64,000 nt of DNA from Pontederia crassipes (GCA_030549335.1 CM060187.1:9734001-9798000), one strand, 5' to 3'; counted from the stretch's first letter, positions 36,477-48,519 are shown. Made by a program: numbers and translations. The notes: generated by a model not told the origin, from the sequence alone.

Positions 36477-37010
36477 TAGTACACATAGGTCCTTAGAACT
36501 TTTACATCTTGATTTATTTGGACCTATTGATGTTGTAAGTTTAGGTGGAAAGAAATATGTATTTGTGATTGTTGATGACTTCTCTCATTTTACTTGGACT
36601 ATTTTTCTTAAAGTAAACATGAAACTATAAACATGTTTTCTAAATTTGCAAAAAGAGTACAAAATGAACTTGAGTTGAGAATTGCAAAAATTAGAAGTGA
36701 TCATGGAAAAAGAAAACATATTTGAAATCTTATATGGAAAAGGACAGATATTTCATATTTCAAGGTGTTTGGTTGTAAATATTAAAGATAAATTAGGCAA
36801 ATTTGATGCAAAATGTGATGATGGTGTATTTCTTGGATACTCTAGTACTAGTAAAGCATATAGAGTATATAATAAAAGAACATTAGTTGTTGAAGAATAT
36901 ATTAATGTTAAATTTAAAGAAACTAATGATTTTTTGATGAGCAAACAAGTGAATGATGATGAGGAAGAAATAGTTGAAATGGAACGACATCTTGAAGGCA
37001 TACAAATCCA
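36477..37010 (+). pseudogene. Copia integrase, internally deleted
   Basis: STHRSLELLHLDLFGPIDVV (from 36479) holds the first catalytic Asp, and a second Asp is in IRSDHGK (about 36690). The sequence then jumps to RKHIFEILYGKG and the C-terminal block GKFDAKCDDGVFLGYSSTSK (about 36800-36860), skipping the PxTPQQNGVVER/Glu region. The zinc-binding N-terminus is also absent. The ORF continues in frame into RT. Confidence 0.85.
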
Positions 37011-37880
37011 AAATGAAGAATTGGAAGAAAAGAAAATGGATAACTCAAATGTGGAACAAATGGAAGAACCACAAGTGGAGGATAATCAAATCATTTTAAG
37101 GAATTGGAAACATGCATCATCACATCCACTGGATCAAGTTATAGGTAACTCTTTGAAAAACTTATGTGCTTTTTCGGTATTTCTTGCTCAATTTGAACCT
37201 AGTAATATTGATGAGGCTTTGAATTATTCAAATTGGATAAATGCTATGCATGAAGAATTAAATAATTTTGAAAGGAATCAAGTTTGGAAACTAGTAGAAA
37301 GGCCAAAAGACTATCCAATAATTGGTACAAAATGGGTGTTTAGAAATAAGCTCGATGAAAATGGCATCATAATAAGAAATAAGACAAGACTTTTGGCAAA
37401 AGTTTATTCACAAGTAGAAGAAATTGATTTTGAAGAAACTTTTGCCTCCGTTGCTAGACTTGAGGCTATTAGAATGCTCTTAGCTTTTGCTTATTTTAAA
37501 AGATTTAAACTTTTTCAAATGGATGTAAAATCGGCTTTTCTAAATGAATTTATAAATGAGGAAGTATATGTTGAGAAACCTCAAGGTTTTGAAAATCCAA
37601 ATTTTTCTAATCATATATTTAACCTTTCTAAAGCCCTTTATGGACTTAAACAAGCTCCTAGAGCATGGTATGAAAGATTGAGTAATTTTTTGATTGAGAA
37701 TGGTTTTCAAAAAGGGAAAGTTGATACTACATTATTTTTGAAGCATTTGGAAGTTGATATTTTAATAGTTCACATTTATGTTGATGATATTGTTTATGGT
37801 ACTACTAATCAAAGCTTGTGGAAAGAGTTTGAATCTCTTATACAAGGGAGCTGTTAAAGAGATTTGGAATGGATGAATGA
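37011..37880 (+). pseudogene. Copia reverse transcriptase, internally deleted
   Basis: RT motifs: EALNYSNWINAMHEELNNF (37211), the TKWVFRNKLDENG block, ARLEAIRMLLAFA, the FQMDVKSAFLN block (37516), SKALYGLKQAPRAWYERL and the catalytic YVDD (37777-37788). After FESLI at about 37840 the frame jumps to TRELLKRFGMDE, so the segment between the catalytic motif and the RT thumb is deleted. The solo LTR at 37881 splits it from the RNase H part. Confidence 0.9.
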
Positions 37881-40395
37881 TGATAGTGATATTTAGGGGT
37901 TTAGTGATAACTTGTTGATTTTTGAGTCAAAAGTCAATTTTTTTCAATTTTTGTTTCAACTCCCTAACTCACTATCTATTGCAAGTATACAGGTCAATTG
38001 TAGTTACCCAAATGTCGTATCCATAGTGATTTGAAATCCAAGACTCTCTAAACAATCTAGATTAGCCTTATCTAAAGTTAAAGACCCAAGAATTTGAAAA
38101 AAAGTTAAAACTGATTTCTAAAAAAGGCTAAAATGATAACTATTTTGGGATTTTTGGAAAGTTATCAAAACTGAATTGTAAATGCTAAACTAGAGGCTCA
38201 AAGGGTTTAACTATCAATGAGGAAGGTTCTCCTAGGAATTGGGGTTCATCTAATTTAATTATGGATAAAAATGGACAAGTTATCACTTTTTAGTCAAATC
38301 TGATTCAACCTTCAAAATGGCTGTTTTCACAGCTCAATTAAACAAGAACTAAACAATATATTATCATATATTTGTTAGCCAAGTTGAAGTAGAAGAGGAT
38401 CCCCACTGAAAACCAAGTTATCATTATGTTCAATCCAAGTCACTTTGCTGATTTTTTGGCAATTCAATAAAATCTAAATTGATAACTTCTAAATTGCACT
38501 TTGAAAATGAAGGGAATGCTTCAATCAGCTAAACAAGGATAACATCAATCCAATATTAATGCAAATTATCCTTGGTTTATCTCTAAACTATAAGAGGATT
38601 TAAAATCAGCCTCTCAGCTGCAAATTCAAATGACATCCTCATTTCCATTAATGGATTGGATAGAAATCAGCACCAAATGAAATCCACATTTCCATTAATG
38701 GATTGGATAGAAATCAGCACTCAATTACATATGGAACTCAGCACATGCAATTGCTTCTTGATTCATCTCAGCACATGCAAGAAAACCTTAAGTGCGCCTC
38801 TCAGTGATTAAGTGAAATCAGGGGCTTAACAATCACAAGGCAGATTCCACAAATTTTAGGAAATCAGCAATGGAAATTCAGAAATCAGCAACAATTCAAG
38901 GATTAAAACCTTGGAAATACCATTGTCTCTTTATTCATTTCTGAACAAGAATGAAACCATAAAGCAACCTCTCAATTGTTAATTCACTTAGGGCTCGACA
39001 ATGATAAGAATCAGATTTAATGAAATTAGAAATCAGAAATGGAAAACAGATCAGAAATGAATGAATCAGATTTCTAATTGGGGATTGAACCTAGAAACTT
39101 ACCATCAGCCCTTGATTCATTTCTGAACAAGGGGTAGATCAAAGGACAACCTCTCAATTGTAAATATAAATAGGACCTCACAATGTCAAGATTAGGATCA
39201 ATCAAAACAGATTTCAGAAACAAAAATCAGAAATCAGAACTTCAGGAATTCATAAATCAGTGCAGGAAATCAGATTTGTCCCTAATCCATCCACAACTAA
39301 TCTAGACTACTACCCTATCCTAGGAGACATGAAGTTTAGCTCCTCATAATTACAAAGTTAGATACAAAATAGAGTGAAGAACAGAGGCTAATCATCCTGA
39401 TTTTGAGGGCTGTTCTGCAGAAATTAGCTTCTTCTCCACTCCATCTCCACTTCAACTTCCTGTCCAGCAGCCCTCCAACTAGAGGCTCTGGTTGATTCTA
39501 GGGTTTCTTCAACTTATATATGACTTTCTTCCACTCTTAGATCAGCATAAAATTATTCCATAGCCCCTGATGTGAGCCACCTATCCAATGGTCCAGGAAT
39601 TTTAGCTGCTGCAGCAGCTTTTGGACAGCAAAAGCAAGTGGTCCCCTCCTTGCCTTGTTATACCTGCTAGAAGACGCAAAACAGCCAACATCAGAGTCCT
39701 CAAATAAGATTTAAACAAATACAGATTATGACAACAAGTAAAATCAGCTTAATAATCAAATGAGGTTTGGTATTGTGCAGAATTGAAAACCAAAGTTAAA
39801 AATGATAACTTATCAAACCCGAAATGATAACTTTGCACATATCATGGAAAATGTTCAAATACAAGTGGTTCAAGGCATTAGAGGCATCAAATGGACTAGG
39901 GTGGCAAGTGAGTGAAGTTAGAAATCAAATATGAATAAGATTTCATAGGAATGATAACTTGGGTGCCAAAATGATAACTTGATTGCATTAAAAATGATAA
40001 CTTGTCATAACTTTAGTTGTGGTTATCCAAATGTGATCAAATTTGAACGGAAATAAGATAAGACAATGTTTTGGTGATTGCTTAATGCCTTTGTGCAGAA
40101 TTGACAGCTTTGCATATCGAAATGACAATTTTTCCCTTTAACGATAACTTGGCATATAAGAGTGATAACTTAACCTAAAAATGATAACTTGGCATAGAAT
40201 TGAAATATTTATGGATTTTGGCATTTCAGAACCTCTATGCACATGGAATTAAGTATAAAATGAGGAATATCAACTAGTTATCACAATCCATGCATTCCAA
40301 ACATAATTGGCCAAAAGTTGGGCAATTAAGGGGCTCGATATGGGTGAAATGCATCCAAAATGGGATAAAAAACTATATTGATCTGCTAGTGATCA
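37881..40395 (-). mobile_element. Athila-like solo LTR 2 (complete, 2515 bp)
   Basis: On the plus strand it runs from TGATAGTGATATTTAGGGG to CTAGTGATCA, both the expected LTR termini. Flanking pentamers AATGA (37876-37880) and AATGC (40396-40400) match at four of five bases. A solo LTR arises by recombination between the two LTRs of a full element. Confidence 0.92.
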
Positions 40396-41121
40396 AATGC
40401 AAACCAAGTTCAACTCCCATGAGCACTACAATAAAATTAGATAAAGACGAGAAAGGCAAATCTATTAATCAAAAGAAGTATAGAGGTATGATTGGTAGTT
40501 TACTTTATTTGACGGCATCTAGGCCGGATATAATTTTTAGTGTATGCTTGTGTGCACGATTTCAATCTGCATCTAAGGAATCTCACTTAGTTGCTGTTAA
40601 AAGAATATTACGTTATTTGAAGCATACTTGTGATCTAGGCATTTGGTATGATAGGAACTCATCCTTTGACTTACATGCATATATCAATGCGGATTTTGCA
40701 GGATGTAAAGTTGATAGGAAAAGCACTAGTGGGATGTATTGCTTTCTTGGTAGCTCTCTCGTCTCTTGAGCTAGCAAAAAGCAAAACTCCATCGCAAACT
40801 CTACCGCTGAGGCCGAATATATTGCAGTCGGTAGTTGTTGTGCACAAATATTATGGGTAAAATAACAACTACTTGATTATGGTATAAGTTGTTCAAGTGT
40901 ACCCATGAAGTGCGATAACACAAGTGCGATAGAAATGACTAAAAATCTAATTCAACATTCTAGAACTAAATATATTAATTTGCGCTATCATTTCATTAGA
41001 GAACATGTGACACTCAAGGACATTGCTATTGAACATGTGTCCACCGAAATTCAACTTGCGGATATTTTCATGAAACCCCTGAAGAGAGATTTTGTATGCT
41101 TAGACGTGAACTTGGAATGTT
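40396..41121 (+). pseudogene. Copia RT end and RNase H
   Basis: It resumes with KPSSTPMSTTIKLDKDEKG (40402), IGSLLYLTASRPDI and FSVCLCARFQ. The RNase H region follows: NADFAGCKVDRKSTSG (about 40686), KKQNSIANSTAEAEYIAVG with two stop lesions (about 40776-40832), CDNTSAIEMTKN (40908) and ADIFMKPLKRDF. It ends at the TAG at 41121. The frame is only lightly damaged. Confidence 0.9.
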
Positions 41122-42197
41122 AGGAACCTGATTGCCTATCAATTCAACTCATAAGTGACTTGGTTATGCAAGCACCATTTGTGAATCAAATTGAACATTA
41201 AATTGTGTTGCAAAACACATATATTCAAATCGGTCGACCATTATAATAACGGTCGACCGTTACCCCTCTGATCGGACGACCGTTAAGTTAGCAAACGATC
41301 GATTTTGTTTTAATAAAATCCACTTCCAGAACGGTCGCCCAAAACTATTTCGGTCGACCGATAAAAATAGAACGTATTAACTATAATGTCTAAGAGATAA
41401 TGGTCGCCCGATATAATATCGGTCGACCATTTTCAACGCGATATAAAAACCAAATCGATAATTTTTTTTCCCCAAATCGAAAATCGTTCGACCTATTTCC
41501 TCCGCTGCCGCACGATTCGCAATTTCTCCGTCGATCCTTTCCGACCGGAGATCTCTTCAGCGAGTTCTTTTGCCGGCGAGTCCTTTCGCCACTGTTGCCG
41601 TCGTAGTTGGCGATTGAGGCTTTTGTCCGGCGTATGCAGTCACCACCGTTGCCGTCCTCGTAGGCGCCGCCATCAATGTCAGAGTCGGCGTCGTATCTCG
41701 CCGTCACCGCCGCCTCTTCATCGCCGGTTCGCCGCCTCTCTCTCTCCTGTCAAGTCGCCGCTGTCGCCACAACCGCTATCGCCGCAGCCACTACCGTCGC
41801 AACCACCGTTGCCGCCGCTTCAACTCCAGCGAAGTCAACTAAGGACAATCAATAGTCCATTCCGAATGTTATATAAGTCAAATAGCATTGACAAGGTTTC
41901 TGGAATTGAGATTCGTATATTGAATTCATGAACTAATTTCGAATGTTATGGATCTATTTACAGGTGCTCGAATTTGATATCGGTCTATCTCTCAAATCAC
42001 GATCATGATCCATTCTGTGTAGAAAATGTCCTATGAATGAGTCTTGTAATCGAGTGAAAAATCGTTTGAACAAACGATACATTTTATGTTCTGGACAAAA
42101 ACGGTCGATCGTTTCTCATAGTGGTCGACCATTTCTTCATTTCCAAGTCTGTTTTAGTCGATTGTCATCTTTTATTCCTGAATTTGATTTTGTCCAA
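41122..42197 (+). other. Long leader between pol and the extra copia ORF
   Basis: The first 300 bp contain GGTCGACCG palindromes like those in the LTR. A TATA-like GATATAAAAACC lies at 41440-41451. A GC-rich C/G-alternating stretch (41490-41830) resembles a plant 5' untranslated region, and its ORFs on both strands look like composition artefacts. Two more GTCGACC/GTCGATC motifs lie at 42105-42130. Confidence 0.5.
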
Positions 42198-43457
42198 ATG
42201 CCACCAAGGAAGAAGACGTGTGCTGGTCCTCGCAAGAGGAAGGAACTAGGGCCTTCTTCTCATCCATCATCTGACCCTCCGCCAATACCTTCTCAAGAAT
42301 TCGATTCTTCTCTCTTTGCTAACGCTTCCATTGCATTTACCTTTGAAATATTATATTCTTCTAGAGAAGTAGCACATGGCATGAGAGTCGATTGGACTTC
42401 TCTTAATATGAACATGCTTCATAACCTATTTGATGGCATAGGTTGGATTCCTCTTCTTAATGTTAAGGAGCATGTTTATCCTAGGTTGGTCAGACTTTTT
42501 TACGCAAACTTGTCATTTTCAGAATCTAAATCTAATGTGACATCTCACATACTTGGTCATACCATTAAGCTTACTGATTCCTTAATTTGTGAGATTTTTA
42601 ATATCCCCAACCGAGGACTCTTGAACATTGTATCTCATAGGTGGCCTACTGACATCTCTATCAATGAAGCTCTTGAAGTTGTCTTTTGTAGTGAAGTGCA
42701 TAGCTTTCCCATGAAGGGCCTTCTAAAAAAGTTGTCTCCTCCACTTCTTGTTGCACACCATATCGTTAGTCATATCATCTTTCCTCGATCTGGTCATTAT
42801 ACTGATATGACTTTCCATGATTTACGTCTTCTTTATTGTCTTCTTCGACATGATTTTCCTCCTGTTAACTTTGGAGCATATATGATTTATCACTTTATCT
42901 TCACCAAAGAGAGGATAGATTCAAGACGATCTCATAATATGATTCTTCACTTTGGTTCTTTTCTCACTCGAATCTTTCGTCATAAATGCATTCCTATTCC
43001 TGAGTTTGAGCCATCACTTTCTGAGAGATCAACCGATGTCATTGGAAAAGCCACATTGAAGCGGAAGGGTCTTGTTCTTGTTAATGATGAATAGGTCTTT
43101 ACCACTCAAGATCAAGATACTCAGGACTCGGACTCCGATGATGAGGCAAGCACTGAGGCTCCTACGCAGGCTCCTGTGAAAGATACTGGACCTTCTTGGG
43201 ATCAATACATACCTCCTCCACGTGAGTCGATGAGAGTTTGGGGCACAGTACCGACAAGTAACGAGTGGGATGGGATGGTGACACGCATGGACGGCATAGA
43301 TCGGCGATTAGATGATATGACTACTCACATGGAACGCTTAGAGATTGATCATCGTCGTACACAGGAGTGCATGTTTGCATGTTTCCGATCTCAGGGTTTC
43401 GACACCTCTCCTTATGAACAGGTTGCGCCTCCACCCGATGACGCTCCGAACGTTTAG
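42198..43457 (+). pseudogene. Extra 3' ORF of the copia element (putative plant transposon protein), one stop
   Basis: The likely start is the ATG opening MPPRKKTCAGPRKRKE, a basic nuclear-signal-like leader; the frame is open further upstream to 42033. The frame runs to a single TAG at 43092 and continues in the same frame to 43457, about 420 codons in all. The middle part (FYANLSFSES, GHTIKLTDSLICEIFNIPNR, YTDMTFHDLRLL) resembles the putative plant transposon protein family found as accessory ORFs in several plant retrotransposons. The C-terminus (MVTRMDGIDRRLDDMTTHME) is predicted coiled coil. No signal peptide or membrane segment is obvious, which argues against a typical envelope. The function is unknown, and the family call is from memory and needs a profile search. 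Confidence 0.72.
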
Positions 43458-43862
43458 TTTTTGTTTGTTTTGACTATTTTTTTGTTTCCTCCTTTTTTAT
43501 GGTGTCAAAAGGGGGAGAAGGAATGTATGTGACGCTATGTATTTATGACTTTGTCACAATTTATGACTCTCTATGGATTGTTATTTCACTTCTTGTTTAT
43601 GTGATGTGGATTGTCGTGATATTACTTGTATATGAAAATTTGTCATCTTCACTATGTATGATATTCATGATATTGAAAATTTGTCATCTTCAATATGTAT
43701 GATATTCATGATATTTACTTACAAAAAGAAGTTATGCTTTGATTAAGGGGGAGTAAATAATATAATATATTTTTATAAAGCAGGCATGAATTTAGGGGGA
43801 GGAATTTATACTTTGCTATTTTGATCACCTCCTCATCACTGTGTTTGCCATCATCAAAAAGA
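43458..43862 (+). other. Copia 3' untranslated region and polypurine tracts
   Basis: Contains AAGGGGGAG at about 43745 and TTAGGGGGAGG at about 43792. ATCATCAAAAAGAG directly abuts the 3' LTR. The stretch includes a short duplication of GAAAATTTGTCATCTTCA (43637 and 43674). The first few bases of the LTR (TGTT) and the end of the normal polypurine tract are missing. Confidence 0.6.
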
Positions 43863-45233
43863 GGTCTCAAGACCGTATTCTATGTATTTTGATGATAGCA
43901 AACAAGGAAGATGATGTACTAATTATGCTTGAAGTGATAGTGTGAACAGGTTTAACATTTTCGAAGAAAAATAGTCGAAGTTTTTTCTACTGTAAAAATG
44001 GTTGACCTATACTATATCGGTCGACCATTATGGCAGATAATGAACGACCAAAATCGATGATGGAAAGTCCGCTAATCACAGAAAGGAAGAAACTCTAAAA
44101 AATGGGCGACCAATTTATAACCGGTCGACCGTTATTGAAGATAATGGACGACCGAAATGCAAGCTGGAACGTCCACTAATCACAGAAAGGATCAAACCAT
44201 AAAAATGGGCGACCGATCTATTATCGGACGACCGTTATTGAAGATAGTGGACGACCAAAATGGAAGACGGAACGTCCGCTAATCACAGAAAGGATCAACC
44301 TCTAAAAATGGGCAACCGATCTACTATCGGTCGACCGTTATGAAGATAATGGATGACCGAAATGGAAGACTGGATCGACCGTTAATCATAGAATGCATTG
44401 GACTTACATCGGCCGACCGATTCACTTTCGGGCGACCGTTATGGAAGCAAGAACGGCTATACTTCTTCTACGGCTTACGAACAACGGTAAACTGCAAAGA
44501 AAAAGACAAAATAATGGATATAATTTTTTATTAAACGGATGACCAATTTTGTAATGGGCAACCGCTGATGCGACAGACCGAATAACGGTTAGTTACTATG
44601 CAAAATGGACGAACGATATTAAAACGATCGACCGATTCAAAGCTGACAGCACAATCTTTTTGAATTACTTTACAATGGCCAAATTTTCAAGAGAAGCCTA
44701 TAAAAGGGATCCAAAAGGTTGAAGGAAGACTATTCAAGCAAGCCAAATCATTCTAGAGCTCCCTTCAAATCCAAAGCATTTTTCTTGAGCCAAAGTTGCA
44801 AATCATCCCTTCCCTCCTATAGTTTCTTAGTGAGAATATTCTTTGTAAGAAGAGAGCCTTGGAGGGAATTCTTGTTTAGATAGTTTTGAGTGCTCCTTGT
44901 AAGAAGAGGTGTGCCTTACCTCTTGAGCGAAGAAGAAGTCGTTGTGGTGTAAAAAGGGTTATTCTCTCCCTACAAGAAAAGAGAAGGCTAGTGGATCTCC
45001 GACGGTCTCAAGGTAGGGAAGTCGGAGCGGGGACGTAGGCCAAGGAGTTGCGCCGAACCTCGTCAACATATCGCGTTCTTCTCTTCTCTTGCTCCTCTCT
45101 TGCTTTTATTACCTATCCTTTATTTGCTTGTGATTGCATTCGTTATAAATTTACTTCTACGTCTTTTTCGGTTTTAAATTTTCATACACCAATTAACCCC
45201 CCCCCCCCCTCTCTTGGTGCTTTCGATCCTACA
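43863..45233 (+). repeat. Copia 3' LTR
   Basis: Matches 31466-32783. It has four units of the 103-bp array (starting near 43999, 44102, 44205 and 44309) against three plus a partial unit in the 5' LTR. A 13-base C run (45197-45209) has expanded relative to the other copy. TATA box at 44699-44706. Confidence 0.92.
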
Positions 45234-45238
45234 TGAAC

Positions 45239-46530
45239 GATGGGGGATTTTGAAATAGGTTATGTCATAGTGGATATTGCAAATTCCAATAGGCTAGCTA
45301 TTGCTTATTTGGTTGATAGCATGAGCGATTGGGGCGCTTCTACATTTCTAGATGGAGAGATGACACATATGAGATGTGTTGCCCATATATTAAATTTAAT
45401 TGTTCATGAAGGAATGAATATAATTGATGCATCTATTAAAAGAGTTAGAATTTCCTGTAATTATGTTAAATCTTCTCCTAGTAGATTTGCATCTTTTAAT
45501 AGGTGTGTTGAAATGGTAAATATAAATTGCAAGAGGAAGGTGCTCATGGATGTACCTACAAGGTGGAACTCCACTTAATGTTAGAAATTGCTGAAAAGTT
45601 TGAAAAGGCATTTAAAATACTTGAGCATGATGGGTCTTACATATTATATTTTAAGGATGCTAAAGAAGCAATTCCTACAAGTGAAGATTGGATTCGTGTT
45701 TGAGTGTTTGTGCACTTTTTAAAGGTGTTTTATAATGCCACTCTCTTATTTTTAGGATCATTGCATGTTACTTCAAATTTTTTCTTTCATAACTTCATTG
45801 ATATTCAAAAGCAATTGAAAAGATGGGGGCAAATTGATGACACAGTGCTACAAGCAATGACGGTGGCAATGCAATTAAATTTTGATGAATATTGGAATGA
45901 TGATAAGATGCTAAATTATTTATTATTTATTGCAGTTTTCCTTGATCCATGCTACAAATTGGAATATATTGAGTTTTGTTTTATTTGAATGTATAATGAA
46001 GGTAGAAGCAAGGAAATGCTAGAAAAATTAAGATCTTACATCCACCTATTGTTTGAGCAATACAAAATTTTAATACCTTTTGATAGGAGTGATTCTAGTT
46101 GTTTAACCTCCATGACAGACTCAACATCTAATGCTTGCAAAAATGATGTTGATTGGGAGGATGAATTCAGATTGAAAGTCAAGAAGAAACAAGATGAAGT
46201 AAAAAAGAGTCAATTAGATAGGTACGTCGAGGACGATGTGTAGGAAAATATCGACAGATTTAATATCTTAAAGTGGTGGAAAGCAAAATCTTCAAAATAT
46301 TATGTTCTTTCTCATATGGTTACAGATATATTGGCTATTCCTGTGTCTTCAGTTTCATCTGAGAGTGCATTTAACACGGCGGGGGGGTGGGGTGTCGAGT
46401 TCTTGATCCATTTCGGAGTACGTTGCTTCTTTCCACCGTTGAGGCTTTGATTTGCACTCAAAATTGGTTAAGAAATCCTACAAAGTTGACTCATTAGCGT
46501 AGAGTTGGATGAACTAGAGAAGATTGAAGA
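45239..46530 (+). pseudogene. hAT transposase, C-terminal part with dimerisation domain
   Basis: It continues the frame broken at 31456: VIVDIANSNRLAIAYLVDSM, then MRCVAHILNLIVHEGM (45369), VPTRWNST (45555) and, after a frame change, LDPCYKLEYIEF (45940). The hAT family C-terminal dimerisation region follows: ILKWWKAKSSKYYVLSHM (46268), then SVSSESAFNT (46351) and, after a G-run frameshift at 46380, VEALICTQNWLRNP. Several stops and frame changes show it is inactive. Confidence 0.9.
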
Positions 46531-47026
46531 TGGTAACAAAATCTTAAAAAAAAATGTTTATTGTGTCTTTTATACTTTCATTTCACTATATTTTTTGTTA
46601 TGCCCATTTCTATATTGTAACGTAGGGTTGCTTGGACTCGGAGAGGATCGTGCATAATCTAGTTAACTACATTTTGGAAGGTGACATTTTGTTAATAGTT
46701 AGATCTGGATTTTGAATCTCTAGGTAACAATTATACCATTAGATTGTTTATTATTAATTATTCATTAAATGTATAGTTAGATTGGAAATGTTTATCATAT
46801 TTTTTACATTTTTTTGCAGGATAAACTGAAGTGAAGTTGGTTACTTACTGTCTACTTATTGTATTCCTATGCTAAACTTATTGTATTCTGCCATTTTAGT
46901 GTCTACTTGTGTCTTGATGCCAAACTTATTATTGGTTAATGGAAATGTGAATCATGTGATGTGGAATTTTTATTTTAAGTTATATTTTGTTCAACTTGTT
47001 AATTTTTATGTTCTCTCACACTATGA
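46531..47026 (+). other. hAT 3' flanking sequence
   Basis: AT-rich. No recognisable coding similarity. It probably includes the transposase 3' untranslated region. Confidence 0.4.
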
Positions 47027-47132
47027 AGAGATCATTACTTGTCCATTCAGAAGTAGTTTTGCCTTCAGAAAGCACAGATGTTAATAATGACAATGTCGAT
47101 CCTTCACAAATCTTAAGACAAGGCCTCCTTCC
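47027..47132 (+). pseudogene. Allantoinase-like exon fragment A inside hAT
   Basis: It encodes KRSLLVHSEVVLPSE and then DVNNDNVDPS. I recognise the first block as resembling the KRPLLVHAE segment of plant allantoinase, a purine catabolic enzyme that hydrolyses allantoin to allantoate. The frame ends at a splice donor CCTG/GTAAGC (about 47133-47138). The following QILRQGLLP may replace the normal YLxTRP region. It is much too short to be functional. Confidence 0.6.
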
Positions 47133-47597
47133 TGGTAAGCTTCCCCTTGACTCATTTCTTTGAACACTCTTCACTGTGAAGTGTGAAGAGAACTATGAAC
47201 TAACTTGTATACTTTGTCATGTGAAATTATGAATTACTTTGTGTTTAACAACTTACGAATCAGATTTTTTGTGCAAATTCCAACTGATATATTTTCTTTT
47301 TGTTCTCATGAGTGGCATGCAAATGTTTTGTTCTTTCAATTACCTGATCATATTTTGGTCACATGGAAATGTATTTTATTGGTTAATTGTTGTATCTGAA
47401 ATGGCTCAATGCTAGATGAATTTTATTTCTTGATTGTTTGATAAGTTTGTTGATCCATATAGTTTGATGTATTATTTTTGTGATGATTCTTTTCATATAA
47501 TTCTAGGACGCATTCCACTCTCTTTCTCTTGATATTCTCTTGTTTGAAGTGATGATTGATGAAGCTGGAAATGGCTTTATTTACATCTTTCACGCAG

Positions 47598-47740
47598 GGA
47601 GGAAGCAGCGATTAAAGAGTTGAAAGAAGCAATGCATGATATAAGAAAGGAAGGTGGTTCTGAAGGCGCCCATGTTCATGTTGTTCACGTGTCAGAGTCA
47701 GATTCAAAGAACTCCATGGATCTTATCTTATTAAGGTGTT
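47598..47740 (+). pseudogene. Allantoinase-like exon fragment B inside hAT
   Basis: After an acceptor CACGCAG it encodes EEAAIKELKEAMHDIRKE and GGSEGAHVHVVHVSESDS, then SMDLIL. This matches the EEAAI...GGxAEGAHLHIVHLSD...SLDLI stretch of plant allantoinase, directly downstream of fragment A in that protein, and the intron position between them is plausible. The frame stops shortly after a possible donor AAG/GTGTTT. I infer a captured host gene fragment carried within the transposon ends. Confidence 0.68.
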
Positions 47741-48519
47741 TATGATAACTTTAATATTTTCTTCATGTGCTTTTGCTTATAGATTCCATTTTGGTCTAAA
47801 TATCTTAAGCATTGATTTGCCCTGGCCTTGCGTTATGTGTAAGTTAGAACCAGATGATTTCCATTTCTTGTATGAAATAGTGTCCTTATTTTACATTAGT
47901 TCATCTGGACTGTGACTTTTAGTGGCCTAATATTTAGTGGCCTTTATTATGTTTCAGTTTTAACTTTATCAAAGCAGTCAGTCATTGATGTAGTAGAGTC
48001 AACTTGTTCATTTTTCTCTAAAGTCTAAAAAACTTATTTTGTGACTATTTCCCTTTATTATGTTTGTTCTCTATTATCTAATCTTTCTCATCCGGTCAAA
48101 TAGAAACTTCAAGGAAATATTAATGAGTTTAGAGTTCCAGTCAAATACCTTGTCGTCAGAGGCTGCCACTACCCTTCTTTGAGCTTGCTAATGCTTGTTT
48201 GACTGTTTGAGGATGTAGAAGAATAAGTTTGAGGGATCAAGGAAGACAACTAAGATCTTGCTCACTGCTCAGTGCCCAGTTCACGATGGAAGTAATGTGT
48301 AATGCTTCTGCCATTTTTTAGATCCTCACGGCGAGGAAGAAAAATCCGATCTCATCTAGTCATCGTATTCATTTAGACTTGGAAGTCCACGTTATATAGT
48401 TAGAGTTGCACTCAAAATCGTCGGCCAGTGCCTTACTTTACTTTCTATTTCATATCGCCCTGAAGTTTCTATTTCATAAGTACTTTACTTCAACTGATCA
48501 ACAATCAGCTTAATGCAAA
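47741..48519 (+). other. hAT 3' internal sequence, possible further captured sequence
   Basis: No clear coding domain. Short stretches with intron-like T-rich sequence could be the continuation of the captured gene, but I could not match them to the next part of allantoinase. Confidence 0.35.

Larger units (their letters stand above)
31462..45233 (+). mobile_element. Ty1/copia retrotransposon (SIRE-like, tentative) with two nested solo LTRs
   Basis: It has LTRs at 31462-32783 and 43863-45233, a primer site for initiator tRNA-Met, and gag, PR, INT, RT and RNase H in the copia order. An additional ORF (42198-43457) lies between RNase H and the 3' LTR. The flanking pentamers TGAAG and TGAAC match at four of five bases, as expected for an aged 5-bp target duplication. 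It interrupts the hAT transposase. A long 3' region with an extra ORF is typical of the SIRE/Maximus lineage, but lineage assignment needs RT phylogeny. Confidence 0.9.

Noticed and set aside
40290..40400. Start of the 159-codon ORF as a new gene
   Set aside because: Its first part is Athila-like LTR read through into copia RNase H. The fusion is a by-product of the insertion.
41390..41931. Two ORFs of 105 codons and one of 68 in the copia leader
   Set aside because: GC-rich leader with open frames on both strands and no domain. More likely a 5' untranslated region of the accessory ORF.
48113..48215. Further allantoinase exon
   Set aside because: One frame has a CHY triplet reminiscent of the next conserved block, but the surrounding residues do not match, so I could not support it.
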